A DNA stretch of 64,000 nt. It comes from Nitrospirales bacterium. GTDB taxonomy: Bacteria; Nitrospirota; Nitrospiria; Nitrospirales; UBA8639. The notes under the pieces are model-generated. The model saw only the letters and a list, made by a program, of their open reading frames with translations. It was not told where the DNA came from and ran no database searches. The stretch's first letter is position 1; each line of letters begins with the position of its first letter. The position numbers were made by a program, and so were the translations under genes. Where the stretch lies: positions 1-64,000 of the forward strand of contig JAJEJG010000006.1 in the NCBI GenBank assembly GCA_022828225.1, written 5' to 3'. This document shows positions 36,816-46,423 of this stretch, one piece after another.

Positions 36816-39059
36816 TCAGGCTGACAGTTTGGATTCCAAACTTTGGCTCCATTGTTCGAATAATGCGGCAATCGGCATATCGATCGCCGGTTGTTCATTC
36901 ACGCTGATGGTTAACCGGTCTTCGCCAACCGTGCCAATCTCCTGTGCGGGAACTTCGTGCTCACGAGCAATGGCCATCACGCGCTCGACGTACTCCAGTG
37001 ATGCCGAGAGAAGAATGCGTGAAGGGCTTTCCCCGAAAAGCAAGGCGTCCGTACGCAGGTCGTTCGCATCAAGCCGAATCGTCGCGCCTAACGGCTTGCC
37101 TCGGGCCGTCTGAGATGCAAAACAAGATTCCGCCAACGTCACGGCCAATCCACCGTCCGAGCAATCATGCGCGGATTGCACCAAGCCTTCCGCCGCCAAG
37201 CGGAGCATGCAAGCATGCAAGATCTTTTCCGTCTCGAGATTGAGCCATGGAGGTGCGCCCTGCTCCCGGTAATGTACGACTTTCAGATATTCGGTTCCGC
37301 CCAAATCTTCCTGAGTGTCACCTAAGAGAATAACGCGATCTCCGGGCTTTTTAAACCATTGCGTGAGCATGCGGTCAGCAGGCTCGATGAGTCCGACCAT
37401 GCCGATTATGGGCGTGGGATAAATGGAGAGACCGTTAGTTTCGTTATACAGGCTGACGTTCCCGCTGACAACGGGAATGCCGAAGGTCCGGCAGGCATCG
37501 GCAATGCCTTCGACGGCCAACACGAACTGCCACATAATGTCCTGTCGTTCGGGATTTCCGAAATTCAGGCAATCCGTGACCCCGATGGGTTGCGCCCCCG
37601 AGCACACGAGGTTCCGGGCTGCTTCCGCCACGGTCAAGGTGCCGCCCACGTACGGGTTCAAGAGACAATACCGGCTGTTGCCGTCCGTTGTGACGGCCAA
37701 GGCCTTGTTCGTGCCTTTGATGCGCACCACAGCCGCATCCGACCCCGGTCGGACAACGGTATCGATGCCCACCATGTGATCGTATTGTCGATAGACCCAG
37801 GCCTTGCTGGCTATCGTCGGCGAATCCAGTAACCGGAGTAGCACGTCTTCCGCATCCTGAACGTCAGGCAGATTTTCAATGGTCAGGGATTGCAGGATAT
37901 CCTGGTATTCGGGAGGTTTGGCCGGGCGCTCGTATTTGGGACTTTCATCAACGAGAGCCTTGGCCGGGATTTCCGCCACTACTGTTCCCTGTTCCTTGAT
38001 ACGGACAAACCCGTCATCCGTGACTTTCCCGATCACCGCCGCGTCGATACCCCATTTTCTGCAAATGGCTATGACCTGCTCTTCTTTCCCCGCATCGGCT
38101 ACGAGTAACATGCGTTCCTGGGATTCCGACAGCATCAATTCATAGGGTGTCATGTCCGGCTCGCGCCGGGGCACGTCGGCCAGTTCCAGTTCAATGCCCG
38201 TGCCGGCCCGGGAGGCCATTTCACAGGATGAACTCGTGAGCCCGGCCGCGCCCATATCCTGAATGCCGACCAGCAGCCGTTGATCCAGGAATTCCAGACA
38301 GGCTTCCAGGAGCAACTTTTCCAGGAACGGATCGCCGACCTGGACGTTGGGCCGCTTTTGTTCCGAGGCGTCGTCGAAACTGTCCGAAGCCATCGTGGCC
38401 CCGTGGATGCCGTCGCGCCCGGTTTTGGCGCCGATGTACAAAACCGGGTTGCCGACGCCACCGGCCCGGCCCAGAAGCAACTCATCGGTTTTGACAATGC
38501 CCAAGCAAAAGACGTTCACCAGGGGATTTTTGGCGTAAATATCGTTAAAGGTGATTTCGCCGCCGACCGTGGGGACGCCGATGCAGTTCCCGTACCAGGA
38601 AATGCCGGAAACCACGCCTTTTAACAGATGGCGATTCTTGGGTAGATCCAGCTCGCCAAACCGGAGGGAATCCAGCAAGGCGATGGGCCTGGCGCCCATT
38701 GTGAAAATGTCGCGTAAAATCCCGCCAACCCCGGTGGCCGCGCCCTGGAACGGCTCGATGAAGGACGGATGATTATGGGACTCCATTTTAAAGACCGCGG
38801 AGAGCCCGTCGCCGATATCCACGGCTCCGGCATTCTCTCCCGGTCCCTGGACCACCCGCTCGCCCTCGGTGGGAAATCGCTTCAAATGGACCCTTGAACT
38901 CTTGTACGAACAATGTTCGCTCCACATCACCGAAAAGATCCCCAGTTCCGTCATATTCGGCTCACGGCCCAAGTGCTTGAGGATCTGCCCATATTCCTCT
39001 TCCGCCAGGCCGTGTCGCTGAATCACTTCGGGCGTAATATGTGTGGATACCTGTCCCAT
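36816..39059 (-). CDS. purL: Phosphoribosylformylglycinamidine synthase subunit PurL
   Basis: It is the ATP-dependent synthetase part of the three-subunit FGAM synthase; small PurL (747 aa here) needs separate PurS and PurQ, neither of which is in the window. The N-terminal [12 protein letters not shown] block, [16 protein letters not shown], and the repeated AIRS-like halves with [20 protein letters not shown] are clear. AT-rich DNA just upstream (39060-39138) contains TATA-like hexamers suited to a promoter. Confidence 0.96.
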   Translation of the reverse strand: MGQVSTHITPEVIQRHGLAEEEYGQILKHLGREPNMTELGIFSVMWSEHCSYKSSRVHLKRFPTEGERVVQGPGENAGAVDIGDGLSAVFKMESHNHPSFIEPFQGAATGVGGILRDIFTMGARPIALLDSLRFGELDLPKNRHLLKGVVSGISWYGNCIGVPTVGGEITFNDIYAKNPLVNVFCLGIVKTDELLLGRAGGVGNPVLYIGAKTGRDGIHGATMASDSFDDASEQKRPNVQVGDPFLEKLLLEACLEFLDQRLLVGIQDMGAAGLTSSSCEMASRAGTGIELELADVPRREPDMTPYELMLSESQERMLLVADAGKEEQVIAICRKWGIDAAVIGKVTDDGFVRIKEQGTVVAEIPAKALVDESPKYERPAKPPEYQDILQSLTIENLPDVQDAEDVLLRLLDSPTIASKAWVYRQYDHMVGIDTVVRPGSDAAVVRIKGTNKALAVTTDGNSRYCLLNPYVGGTLTVAEAARNLVCSGAQPIGVTDCLNFGNPERQDIMWQFVLAVEGIADACRTFGIPVVSGNVSLYNETNGLSIYPTPIIGMVGLIEPADRMLTQWFKKPGDRVILLGDTQEDLGGTEYLKVVHYREQGAPPWLNLETEKILHACMLRLAAEGLVQSAHDCSDGGLAVTLAESCFASQTARGKPLGATIRLDANDLRTDALLFGESPSRILLSASLEYVERVMAIAREHEVPAQEIGTVGEDRLTISVNEQPAIDMPIAALFEQWSQSLESKLSA

Positions 39060-39138
39060 AATAATTTATGTGCAACTAAAGGTATAATGTATAATCATCT
39101 GTAATTATTGATATTTACTTAATGTAAATTTATTTATC

Positions 39139-39996
39139 CTAGTCCGACTTAACGCCAAGAATATACGTAACCCATGCCGTATCGGGTTCGCCATATTCCG
39201 CGCGGTGATAGATGCCCGTCCCTTCATTGGTCTTTTTGTTGGTGCCCTCCCAGAGAAAATGCACGTCCCGAAAACCGGCTTCATTCATTAATTCCATGAC
39301 TTCGGGCATGGTCCACATGCGCCAGTCATAGACAAAGGCATTGCGCATTTCACTCCCGTCCTGAAAGGTATAATGCATGCGCATCGTACAGAAGTACGTG
39401 GCAGGGTCGAAGGCGTCCTGGTCCCAAATGAAGGTAAAATCGCCGATTCCGTCATCATCGGGGTTGTCGATGTCACGGGGCTCTTCCTGCAAGACCTGGC
39501 TTTCGCTCCCTCCCCAGATGTCCAGGAGAAACATGCCGCCCGGCTGAAGGGACTCTTTTGCTCTTTTAAAATATTGCAGGAGCGTGGGACGATCCTTGAA
39601 GACCATGTAGCTGAAATTCAACGCCATTGCCAATTGCATGTGTGAAGGGTGCGCGTCCAACACGTTGCCGTGAATGAGCGTCAGGCGGTTTTGCTCATCC
39701 ACGGTCAAGGGCGATACGTTATGTTTGATGCCCCAATTGAGCGTCGGCCAATCCAGATCGACGCCCACGGCGTGGTTTTCAGGGTGTTGCGTCACGAAAT
39801 ACGTGGACAACGCCGCGGTGCCGCAAAAATCTTCCCGTAGCGAACGCAAGGGACGACCCGTATAGTTCTCAAAATATGCGGCAAAAAACGGAATGTCGAA
39901 ATCCGGACTTTGGACGCTTTTCTGGTACAGGACATGAAGATCGGCCCGGTCAGCCATGGTCGGACGTTTCCTGGCCTGCTTACGCACTTTTTTCAT
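39139..39996 (-). CDS. Class I SAM-dependent methyltransferase
   Basis: The protein is 285 aa from ATG 39996 (AAGGA upstream). After a basic 13-residue N-terminus, the Rossmann core has EDFCGTAALSTYF (motif I variant, about residues 60-72), AVGVDLDWPTLNWG (motif II) and NFSYMVFKDRPTLLQYF (motif IV-like). The late QPGGMFLLDIWGGSES segment is typical. The substrate is unknown. It is upstream of purL on the same strand, with its own gap on each side. Confidence 0.82.
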   Translation of the reverse strand: MKKVRKQARKRPTMADRADLHVLYQKSVQSPDFDIPFFAAYFENYTGRPLRSLREDFCGTAALSTYFVTQHPENHAVGVDLDWPTLNWGIKHNVSPLTVDEQNRLTLIHGNVLDAHPSHMQLAMALNFSYMVFKDRPTLLQYFKRAKESLQPGGMFLLDIWGGSESQVLQEEPRDIDNPDDDGIGDFTFIWDQDAFDPATYFCTMRMHYTFQDGSEMRNAFVYDWRMWTMPEVMELMNEAGFRDVHFLWEGTNKKTNEGTGIYHRAEYGEPDTAWVTYILGVKSD

Positions 39997-40143
39997 CAAA
40001 GGAGTCCTTGGTTTTCATGCGATTTGATTTGTGGTGAACGACCGGAACAAAAGATGTGCCCGTGACCACAGATCCGTATCATAAGGGAAAACCGTTGTAG
40101 GGAACAACGCTCGTTGTTCCCTGCCGCTTCCTATCTTGCTCGT

Positions 40144-41571
40144 TCAGTCCGGAGTCATTCTGCGTTGTTCATTCCTTTTGACAAGGGCCTGAAAAATTTC
40201 TCCCGGCTTGATCTCCTCGTTACTCAGCATCACCCGGTTGTATAGATCCTCAGGCAGAACTCGCAGCACAGTCATCAAGCCCTTGACGCCCATGTGCCAT
40301 CCTACCCTCATACCTCGAGCCTCACGGCGACGCATGATTTGCGTCATCGTCGATTGATCCATATGCATGCCCTGCATTTTTTGCGGATAGCCGGGTGTGC
40401 GCAAGCGTACTTTTTCCAGAGAGGATCGTGCAGGCGGCCGATTCGTCAAAGACGCCGCGTACTGAGAGACGTCAACCCCTTCACGAATACGCGGTCCCAC
40501 CTGCCGCACCATGTGGTTCATCATGTGGTGCACCATATGGCAATGAAGGAGCCAGTCACCCGGGTTGGAGGCCACGAATTCAAAATCCTGCGCCATGGCT
40601 ACGCCCGTGAGCGTGTTGTTTCTGGGGACCCAGGCAGTCTCCGGCATACGGCCTCCTTCGGTTCCCGTCAGCCAGAACGTATGTCCATGGAAATGCATAG
40701 GATGGTGCTGCATGGGGCTGAAATTTACCAGACGCACGCGAACCCGTTCCCCCTGTTTGCACACCATCGGGGTGGTATACGGTCCACTACGACCATTGAT
40801 CGTGTGCCAATTCCAGTCCATCGCCATGGAGTCAGCCGTTGTCGAATTTGGCAGGATGGAAAAATTTTGCAAGACCAATGCGAAATCCCGGTCGACCGGA
40901 GGATCGTAAGCGATCCGAGGGTGAATGATAAACAACCCAGCCATTCCGAAGGCCTCTTGCATGGCAACGTGCGAGTGATAAAAGAACGTTCCTGTCTGGT
41001 GAAGATCATACTCATAGACATACGTCTCTCCTGGCAGAATATAATCTTGCGTGACGCCTGGAACGCCATCGTATTGGATCGGGACTTCCAGCCCATGCCA
41101 GTGTATAGAGGTCGGCTCCGGCAGTTCATTATGAACGACAAGACGAACCCGGTCTCCCTGAAAAGCCTCGATCACCGGGCCAGGCATCGTGTCATTGTAT
41201 CCCCAGAGATCCATCACCTGGCCCGGCAAGAATTCTCGTTTGACGGGCGTACAGCGAAGGGTAAATTCTTTGACGCCATTGACCATTTTCCAGGGAACTT
41301 TCTCCATATCCGGTGTTTCAACCATAACCGGCTCAAGCCCTGCCTGGCGAAACCCCGGGACCAATTTACCTAAAAATTGATCCGAGTTGGGCGGTCCTCC
41401 AAAGCTTGGTTGAAATCGCGAGTAAGTCGAGTACTCTACTTCAACTTTGCCAGTCGCGTTAGCCGGTCGGGACACAACGTTCTCGGCGTGGCCAAGGCTC
41501 GCAGATAGAGATCCTAATCCAATAGCGACTCCCGCATTCATCATTTGTCTTCGTGTCAGACCATCTTTCAT
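40144..41571 (-). CDS. Multicopper oxidase, CopA-like, Tat-exported
   Basis: The protein is 475 aa. It begins with a twin-arginine signal (TRRQMMNAG, then a hydrophobic stretch ending near GHAEN). All copper sites are visible: HWHG (157-160), HSH (199-201), HPMHFH (290-295) and HCH-x3-H-x4-M (343-354), so type 1, 2 and 3 coppers should be bound, with Met as axial ligand. Met-rich stretches follow at about 400-415. It probably oxidises Cu(I) or another substrate in the periplasm. AGGAGG lies 8 bases before the ATG. It is the last gene of the copper operon. Confidence 0.9.
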   Translation of the reverse strand: MKDGLTRRQMMNAGVAIGLGSLSASLGHAENVVSRPANATGKVEVEYSTYSRFQPSFGGPPNSDQFLGKLVPGFRQAGLEPVMVETPDMEKVPWKMVNGVKEFTLRCTPVKREFLPGQVMDLWGYNDTMPGPVIEAFQGDRVRLVVHNELPEPTSIHWHGLEVPIQYDGVPGVTQDYILPGETYVYEYDLHQTGTFFYHSHVAMQEAFGMAGLFIIHPRIAYDPPVDRDFALVLQNFSILPNSTTADSMAMDWNWHTINGRSGPYTTPMVCKQGERVRVRLVNFSPMQHHPMHFHGHTFWLTGTEGGRMPETAWVPRNNTLTGVAMAQDFEFVASNPGDWLLHCHMVHHMMNHMVRQVGPRIREGVDVSQYAASLTNRPPARSSLEKVRLRTPGYPQKMQGMHMDQSTMTQIMRRREARGMRVGWHMGVKGLMTVLRVLPEDLYNRVMLSNEEIKPGEIFQALVKRNEQRRMTPD

Positions 41572-41637
41572 ATATTTTCCTCCTTCAACATTTAGTGCTC
41601 CATTAGCAACATGGAAATTGAGATTCGGTGCAACGTC

Positions 41638-43146
41638 CTATCTGGGTTTCGGCACCGCATCAATATGCCCCGGAACAGACGCACCTGCCGGTGGCGTCAG
41701 TCCATCAACCAACAGCAGTCCATCGATCATGACTTGAGTTTCCCGTAACGCCACGAACTGGTCGATATGGATCAAGCGGCGACGAAAAAAGTCTTTCTGG
41801 GCTTCGAGCACGGATTGCCAATTCTCCCGATTTTCCTCATAGCTTCGCAGCCTGGTGGCGTAGCGCTCGCGAGCTTCAGGCAGAATGAATTCCGTGTAAG
41901 TTGTTACTTGTTGTCGGATCGAGCGATGCCGCTGGAATTGGCTTGCCAGCGAACGACGCAAACGGAGTTCCGTGATACGGACTTCCGCCTGTTGCCGCTT
42001 CAAATCTGCTTGGGCTTGCCGGATCGTTCCCTGGTTCCAATCGAAAATAGGCAATTCGATAGAGGCTCCTACTCCAAACACGACATTACGAGTTTCGTAG
42101 TTGCGTCCGGCCGAACCCGACAGGACAAGATTAGGAATGGGTTCCATCTTTTCCCTTTTCACCGTAATTTCGTCTTCCTTGAGAACTGCACGGACTAACC
42201 CCAACTCCGGACTATCAGCCAACAAGCGCCGGAGCGCTGATTCCCATTTGACCTCCTTGGGTTGACCTTCCAATTTTCCTTTCAAGGTATGACGTGGTTG
42301 AGACTTCCCCACGACGGCCATCAACCATTCCCATTCCAGGTCAAGATCGTTTTCTGCCATCCTGACTTTAAGTCGTTGGTCTTCCAGAAGGATTTTGGCT
42401 TGCTGCAGATCGGCTTGATTGGCCTGACCGACGTTGACCATTTCCTGAACCGTGAGGAGTGCGTCTTTGGCGGTTTCAAACAGTTCAAGTTGCACATCGA
42501 GGCGCTTCTGTGCCCCGAGCGTCCGGTAATACCTGATGCGCACCTCATTAATGACGCGATATTCCTGGGCAAGGGCTTGAAATTCTGCTGCCGATGCGCG
42601 TGCGCGATACTTTTCCCGGCTCAATTGAAGTTTCCCTGCCGTCACGATTTCCTGCCGGACAAATCCTCCCTGGAACTCGCCTATGGTGCCGTTCACACCA
42701 ATCTGTTCTCCAATATAGCCAATACGGGGATTGGGATAGAGTCCTGCTTGAAGAGCTTTGGCCCGTTCCCCTTCGATCTGGGCTCGTGCTTGGACTAATG
42801 TAGGGTTGTTTCGTTTGGCAAGATTTTCCAGCAATTCCAAAGTAAGAGGATCAGTCATGTTTCTTTTATCATGGGGCAAAACCGTGTTGTTCGCCGCGGA
42901 CGAATCTTTAGAGGGTACAAGCTGTTGTTGCGAAGTCCGGGCGGAATCAACCGCCTTTTTCAGAGGTGCAACCTGTTGAATATTCCAGTCCGTATTTTGC
43001 ACGGCCTGCTTGGAACACCCAAATTGACTCAACACAAACAAAGATAGGACGATAACCAGTCGTCCTATGACCCTCATCCGATAGCTGAGGATGGGATCAC
43101 AATTCTTGAACAATGAGAAATATTTGATCTGTGGTCGAATTTTCAT
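41638..43146 (-). CDS. TolC/CusC-family outer-membrane factor, lipoprotein
   Basis: The start is ATG 43146, with GAGGAGG upstream. The protein is 502 aa. A hydrophobic stretch ends with the lipobox SQFGC (near residue 41), so it is probably an outer-membrane lipoprotein like CusC. Two OEP repeats with long coiled helices (about 110-290 and 310-480) predict the TolC barrel-tunnel fold. No RND pump or adaptor gene is beside it; it shares an operon with the multicopper oxidase 66 bases downstream. Confidence 0.88.
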   Translation of the reverse strand: MKIRPQIKYFSLFKNCDPILSYRMRVIGRLVIVLSLFVLSQFGCSKQAVQNTDWNIQQVAPLKKAVDSARTSQQQLVPSKDSSAANNTVLPHDKRNMTDPLTLELLENLAKRNNPTLVQARAQIEGERAKALQAGLYPNPRIGYIGEQIGVNGTIGEFQGGFVRQEIVTAGKLQLSREKYRARASAAEFQALAQEYRVINEVRIRYYRTLGAQKRLDVQLELFETAKDALLTVQEMVNVGQANQADLQQAKILLEDQRLKVRMAENDLDLEWEWLMAVVGKSQPRHTLKGKLEGQPKEVKWESALRRLLADSPELGLVRAVLKEDEITVKREKMEPIPNLVLSGSAGRNYETRNVVFGVGASIELPIFDWNQGTIRQAQADLKRQQAEVRITELRLRRSLASQFQRHRSIRQQVTTYTEFILPEARERYATRLRSYEENRENWQSVLEAQKDFFRRRLIHIDQFVALRETQVMIDGLLLVDGLTPPAGASVPGHIDAVPKPR

Positions 43147-43247
43147 TCTGCCTCCTCTTTCATGCCCTGGGTGAGCTTCACCCATCTTAAGAATTCAAGG
43201 GCACTTTGCTGCTGGATTCACTGAAATGCGGGGAAAGGGAGGAGAAC

Positions 43248-43607
43248 TCAATTCCTGAGAGTCAGCAAGAGAAGAAAAAGGAGAGGGTATGAAGAGATAA
43301 GACTCCCATCCGGGAGTAGAGAAGCTAAGCTGAAAGTTCGCTCATGCTGGCTGCCGCGTTGAAGATCGACGCAGGTGAAGGTGTCCGGATTAACATCCCC
43401 TGAAGGGGCCGTGGAATCGACGGCTAACTCAGGGCACCCTCCATTATTTTTCAGGGGGCCACTCTGGGAAGTGGAGTGATGGGGAATCGCTTCCTCGTAC
43501 GCATAGACCATCGGGCAAAAAAGACTTCCCCAACTGCACGACAGAAAAGTGACGAGGGTCACAAGAGAAACAACGACTCGACATTGGGAAGGAAGGGCCA
43601 TCCGCAT
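43248..43607 (-). CDS. Small secreted protein heading the copper operon
   Basis: The protein is 119 aa. Residues 9-35 form a signal peptide with a late Cys; the mature part is Ser/Pro-rich with Cys near PELAVDS and FTCVDL, and the last 15 residues are hydrophobic (YPLLFLLLLTL). That combination suggests an anchored periplasmic protein. No family is recognised. A consensus TATAAT lies upstream on the same strand. Position 5' of the outer-membrane factor suggests copper handling or sensing. Confidence 0.5.
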   Translation of the reverse strand: MRMALPSQCRVVVSLVTLVTFLSCSWGSLFCPMVYAYEEAIPHHSTSQSGPLKNNGGCPELAVDSTAPSGDVNPDTFTCVDLQRGSQHERTFSLASLLPDGSLISSYPLLFLLLLTLRN

Positions 43608-43615
43608 AGCTCTTT

Positions 43616-43621
43616 ATTATA
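43616..43621 (-). promoter_or_regulatory. Consensus -10 element of the copper operon
   Basis: On the minus strand a perfect TATAAT lies 8 bases before the first ATG. No TTGACA-like hexamer is found at 16-19 bases, so the promoter may need an activator. The short distance to the ATG implies an almost leaderless transcript. Confidence 0.45.
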
Positions 43622-43730
43622 CACAGGTGTAGATTAGGAAATGAACCACTCCTGTCGGTTTTCAGAGTCGTCGGTCGGGAGTCACTCAAAAATATAGCGG
43701 AGGTCATAGTATGAGACACAGGAAAGTTAC

Positions 43731-43759
43731 TTGTCCTGGTCCGGCGATTTTCTTATGAT
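43731..43759 (+). promoter_or_regulatory. Predicted promoter of the DUF3386 gene
   Basis: TTGTCC (43731-43736), a 17-base spacer and TATGAT (43754-43759) precede the DUF3386 ATG by about 60 bases. An AAGGAG ribosome site follows. Confidence 0.5.
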
Positions 43760-43821
43760 ACGGCCCTGAAAGTTGTTCACTTATCCACGTCCGGTTTGTT
43801 TCAGGAAGGAGTGTCAGCAGT

Positions 43822-44493
43822 ATGGAAACCTATACACGTGAAGAAGGCAAAGCTGAAATCGCCGACGATCCCAAGGCTCGAGAGCTTCTACAGCGGGCAT
43901 TTGCAAAAACCTCACGGTGGCCCGCGAACTTCGGAGGATTTGAAGCCGACCTGCGCATCAACGTGAATGGGGAAGAAACCACAGGAAAAGTCACGGTGAA
44001 ATCCTCAAAGGAAGTCGAAGTGTCGCTTCCGAACGAAGAACTTCAAAAATGGGCTCAAGGTCAAATTTCGATGATCGCCACGCATCGAGGACCGCGAAGC
44101 TTCGAGGAATCCGATGGAAAATACAATCTATCTTTCGAGGGAGGGGAGAATCATCCTCAAGGTCCGCGCATCGGATTGGGCGATTCCATGGGTTCCAGCT
44201 ACCGCATCAAGGACGATCGCATTACCCAGATCAATCGAAAGATGCCGCACGTGGCCTTTACGATCAACGTCGAAGACAGTGCGTTGACGCAGGATGAGAA
44301 ATATCTGACGACTCGTTATACCGTGTATTACTACTCGCCCAAGGACGGCTCACTGGCCAACGTGGAAAGTTTCTCGGATTCTCACACCAGGGTGGGCCAT
44401 GCGGACCTGCCTGCAACCCGGCGCATTATTTCCTATGAAAAGGGCGCCACGGTGACGCGTACGATTACCTTTGAAAACCATAAGCCGCTGTAG
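43822..44493 (+). CDS. DUF3386 family protein
   Basis: The protein is 223 aa. The region ARELLQRAFAKTSRWPANFGGFEADLRI (read in parts) and the later DLPATRRIISYEKG are characteristic of DUF3386, best known from cyanobacteria and a few other phyla. There is no signal peptide. The fold is predicted as beta-rich. The function is unknown. It has its own promoter and stands alone. Confidence 0.78.
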   Translation: METYTREEGKAEIADDPKARELLQRAFAKTSRWPANFGGFEADLRINVNGEETTGKVTVKSSKEVEVSLPNEELQKWAQGQISMIATHRGPRSFEESDGKYNLSFEGGENHPQGPRIGLGDSMGSSYRIKDDRITQINRKMPHVAFTINVEDSALTQDEKYLTTRYTVYYYSPKDGSLANVESFSDSHTRVGHADLPATRRIISYEKGATVTRTITFENHKPL

Positions 44494-44578
44494 AAGTGAA
44501 AATAAGGAAAGGTTGTCCGCCTGGCCAGGATTCTAGCGGTTCGTTCATTCGCAGATGAATTCCACTGCCTATTTTCCC

Positions 44579-44618
44579 TTCCCCTCCTTTGTAAGGAGGA
44601 GCGAAGGGGAGGTAGAGG
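44579..44618. repeat. Family B single unit, copy 8
   Basis: CCCCTCCTTTGTAAGGAGGA followed by GGGGAGGTAGAG: one family B unit without an inverted partner, placed between the convergent DUF3386 and TPM genes. It can fold into a hairpin and may end transcription. Confidence 0.65.
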
Positions 44619-44642
44619 AATTTCCCGGATCTACGGCATGCA

Positions 44643-45401
44643 TTACGACAGCCCCTGCCCTCTCGTGCTCCCACCGAACCCGCCGAAATTCCCCTTGAAT
44701 CCACCCTGGCCGGTACTCCAATACCCGCCGCGTCGCCAACGTTGAAACGGATGTCGCCGTTCCGGCCGGGTAAATCGCCACAGAGCAAACAGCATGGCCA
44801 ACGCGACGGCCACGTTCATCCAAAACCCCGCACTCGACGAGCGTTTGGGTTCAGCGTCCGCCTGGATCGCACTGCCCGACGCCGAGGCCAAGCCTACCGC
44901 GGTCCGATACAGGGATTCTCCGTACCGGGTATTTTGGAACATGGGGATGAGATACTGTTCGGATAATTCATCCAGCTTCGGTTTTCCGACTGCCGAGAGC
45001 AAACTACGTCCGAGGACCACGACGGCTTGTCGCTCCTTCAAGGAAGCGAGTAACAACATGCCCCGCTCCTGTTGGGCCGCGCCGATATGCCACTCCTTGT
45101 ACAATCCTTCTGCATATTCCCGCGTATGCGAATGAGGGCGGGCTGTCTCGATCGCAACGACGATCATTTCAATCCCCGTACGATCTTCCAGTTCTTTACA
45201 GACCAGCCGGATTCGGTTCTGCCAGTCCGGTTCAATCAAATCCGCATAATCGCTGACATAGCCAAGCGGCTTTGGAAAAGCAGGTTTCTTCTCTCCCCCG
45301 GCGGCGCCAGCCAACCCGGGAGACACGCATGTAAACAGAACAAATAGAAAAAATATAGACACTGAACGCCACAGTATCTTGTCAGTCAGCAATTTTTTCA
45401 T
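44643..45401 (-). CDS. TPM-domain protein
   Basis: From ATG 45401 the protein is 252 aa. A signal peptide (hydrophobic 14-32) is followed by a TPM domain (about 50-165: [17 protein letters not shown], then [16 protein letters not shown]). A membrane helix near 200-220 and a Gly/Arg-rich tail ([13 protein letters not shown]) complete it, the standard layout of bacterial TPM proteins. They have been linked to phosphatase activity and photosystem repair elsewhere; here the role is unknown. Confidence 0.85.
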   Translation of the reverse strand: MKKLLTDKILWRSVSIFFLFVLFTCVSPGLAGAAGGEKKPAFPKPLGYVSDYADLIEPDWQNRIRLVCKELEDRTGIEMIVVAIETARPHSHTREYAEGLYKEWHIGAAQQERGMLLLASLKERQAVVVLGRSLLSAVGKPKLDELSEQYLIPMFQNTRYGESLYRTAVGLASASGSAIQADAEPKRSSSAGFWMNVAVALAMLFALWRFTRPERRHPFQRWRRGGYWSTGQGGFKGNFGGFGGSTRGQGLS

Positions 45402-45566
45402 ACAGCGTCTCAGGAGCAATGTCTGCCCCATTTGGCCACGTTATCGTTCCACCTTCTACGAAAGCTCTCTTAAAGAATTTTTTTGTCTTCAATGGCTCAA
45501 AAACAGGACCGTTGCCGATGTATCTATCCTGAGCCTAACAGGCTACTCTTGGCCGCCACCGGATTC

Positions 45567-45695
45567 CTAAGGCCATTCGGACAATGCCGCCTCCCCATTT
45601 GTCTCCTCGATGCAGGCCTCTAAATAAGCAGCCATTTCCTCCGGCGTGCGAAGGTGTTCGGCGACATCATAGGGAGAAGTAATAGTTTTCGTCAT
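45567..45695 (-). pseudogene. Truncated antitoxin of the HigA-like addiction-module family
   Basis: This 42-codon frame reads MTKTITSPYDVAEHLRTPEE, then MAAYLEACIEETNGEAA, which closely matches the N-terminus of addiction-module antidote proteins. It stops just where the DNA-binding helix-turn-helix (normally about 55 more residues) should begin; the last residues (LSEWP) are unrelated. It starts 9 bases after the toxin stop, so the toxin-first operon order is kept. It is probably a decayed or cut gene, though a short antitoxin that still binds the toxin is possible. Confidence 0.7.
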
Positions 45696-45704
45696 CACGT
45701 GTGC

Positions 45705-45995
45705 CTACAGATTGCGAGCTAGGCGTAAAGCCATCTTGATGTCGTTAATCTGAGTCCGTTTATCGGGGCCGGCTAATAGAATAACGATTCTTTGGTCTTG
45801 CTTTTTGTAATACACCCGATAGCCTGGCCCATAATCGATCCGCAACTCTAAAACGCCTTCACCTACAGGCTCAACATCCCCGGGATTTCCGGCTGCCAGG
45901 CGCTCAACCCGCACCAAGATACGAGCCCGAGCACGGGCGTCACGCAAGAGATCGAGCCATTTGACATAGACATCCGTTTTGCGGATCTCAAACAC
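45705..45995 (-). CDS. HigB/RelE-like addiction module toxin
   Basis: The protein is 96 aa, full length for the phage-Gp49-like/HigB family. Diagnostic parts are DVYVKWLDLLRDARARARI, VLELRIDYGPGYRVYYKK and IVILLAGPDKRTQINDI. Relatives are ribosome-dependent mRNA cutters. The gene looks intact, while the antitoxin that should control it lacks its C-terminal half. Confidence 0.85.
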   Translation of the reverse strand: MFEIRKTDVYVKWLDLLRDARARARILVRVERLAAGNPGDVEPVGEGVLELRIDYGPGYRVYYKKQDQRIVILLAGPDKRTQINDIKMALRLARNL

Positions 45996-46207
45996 AACAG
46001 GCTGTAGCCGTCTGGATACGAACTGTCAATCTATCTTATTGATGTCCTGCACAGAAGGCTCAACGTTCCAGATGTCGTGCAGGAAAATTTCGTTTGGCAA
46101 GTTCCGCGTATAGGACAGCTTCTTCAAGATGACTTATCCTTGCAAATAACTGGATGCCAAAGCGGCGGCGCTTTGTGGTGTCCGCTGGGATGACGTGTCA
46201 TACGGCT
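45996..46207. other. Intergenic stretch with gene remnants
   Basis: No complete gene is seen. A minus-strand open frame of 45 codons (46060-46197) has no start codon and ends with an acidic/Ala helix-like sequence; it may be a fragment of a lost gene or chance. Confidence 0.35.
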
Positions 46208-46423
46208 TTACGTAGAAACAGGCTTGAGACTGAACACGCGTGAATTCTTTGCGGCAGCTTTAACGTCGCCTCGACGAAGAGCCTCTCGGACATCGTCGAG
46301 ACGATACGCGTCTTCAAGAGAAAGGTAGGGCGCCCATCCGTCAGGCTCTTGCAATAGCTCTACTTCAACTTCTGCAACGTAGTTTCCTTCGTGGACAAGT
46401 TTCGTCCGTTTTCTTTTACTCAT
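46208..46423 (-). CDS. Putative antitoxin-like partner of DUF4258 protein
   Basis: The start ATG 46423 overlaps the stop of the DUF4258 gene (ATGA), which fits better than the upstream ATG at 46453. The protein is 71 aa, with a basic N-terminus (MSKRKRTK), a beta strand set (YVAEVEVELL) and a helical DDVREALRRGDV segment. No family name is certain, but small proteins of this kind follow DUF4258 genes in many genomes, suggesting a toxin-antitoxin-like pair. Confidence 0.65.
   Translation of the reverse strand: MSKRKRTKLVHEGNYVAEVEVELLQEPDGWAPYLSLEDAYRLDDVREALRRGDVKAAAKNSRVFSLKPVST

Noticed and set aside
40294-41373. A 359-codon plus-strand frame opposite the multicopper oxidase
   Set aside because: Antisense shadow of a gene with intact copper motifs; the product is His/Arg-rich without a domain.
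46060-46197. A 45-codon minus-strand open frame between the two toxin-like loci
   Set aside because: It has no start codon after the preceding in-frame stop and no clear family; it may be a remnant, but support is too weak to call a gene.
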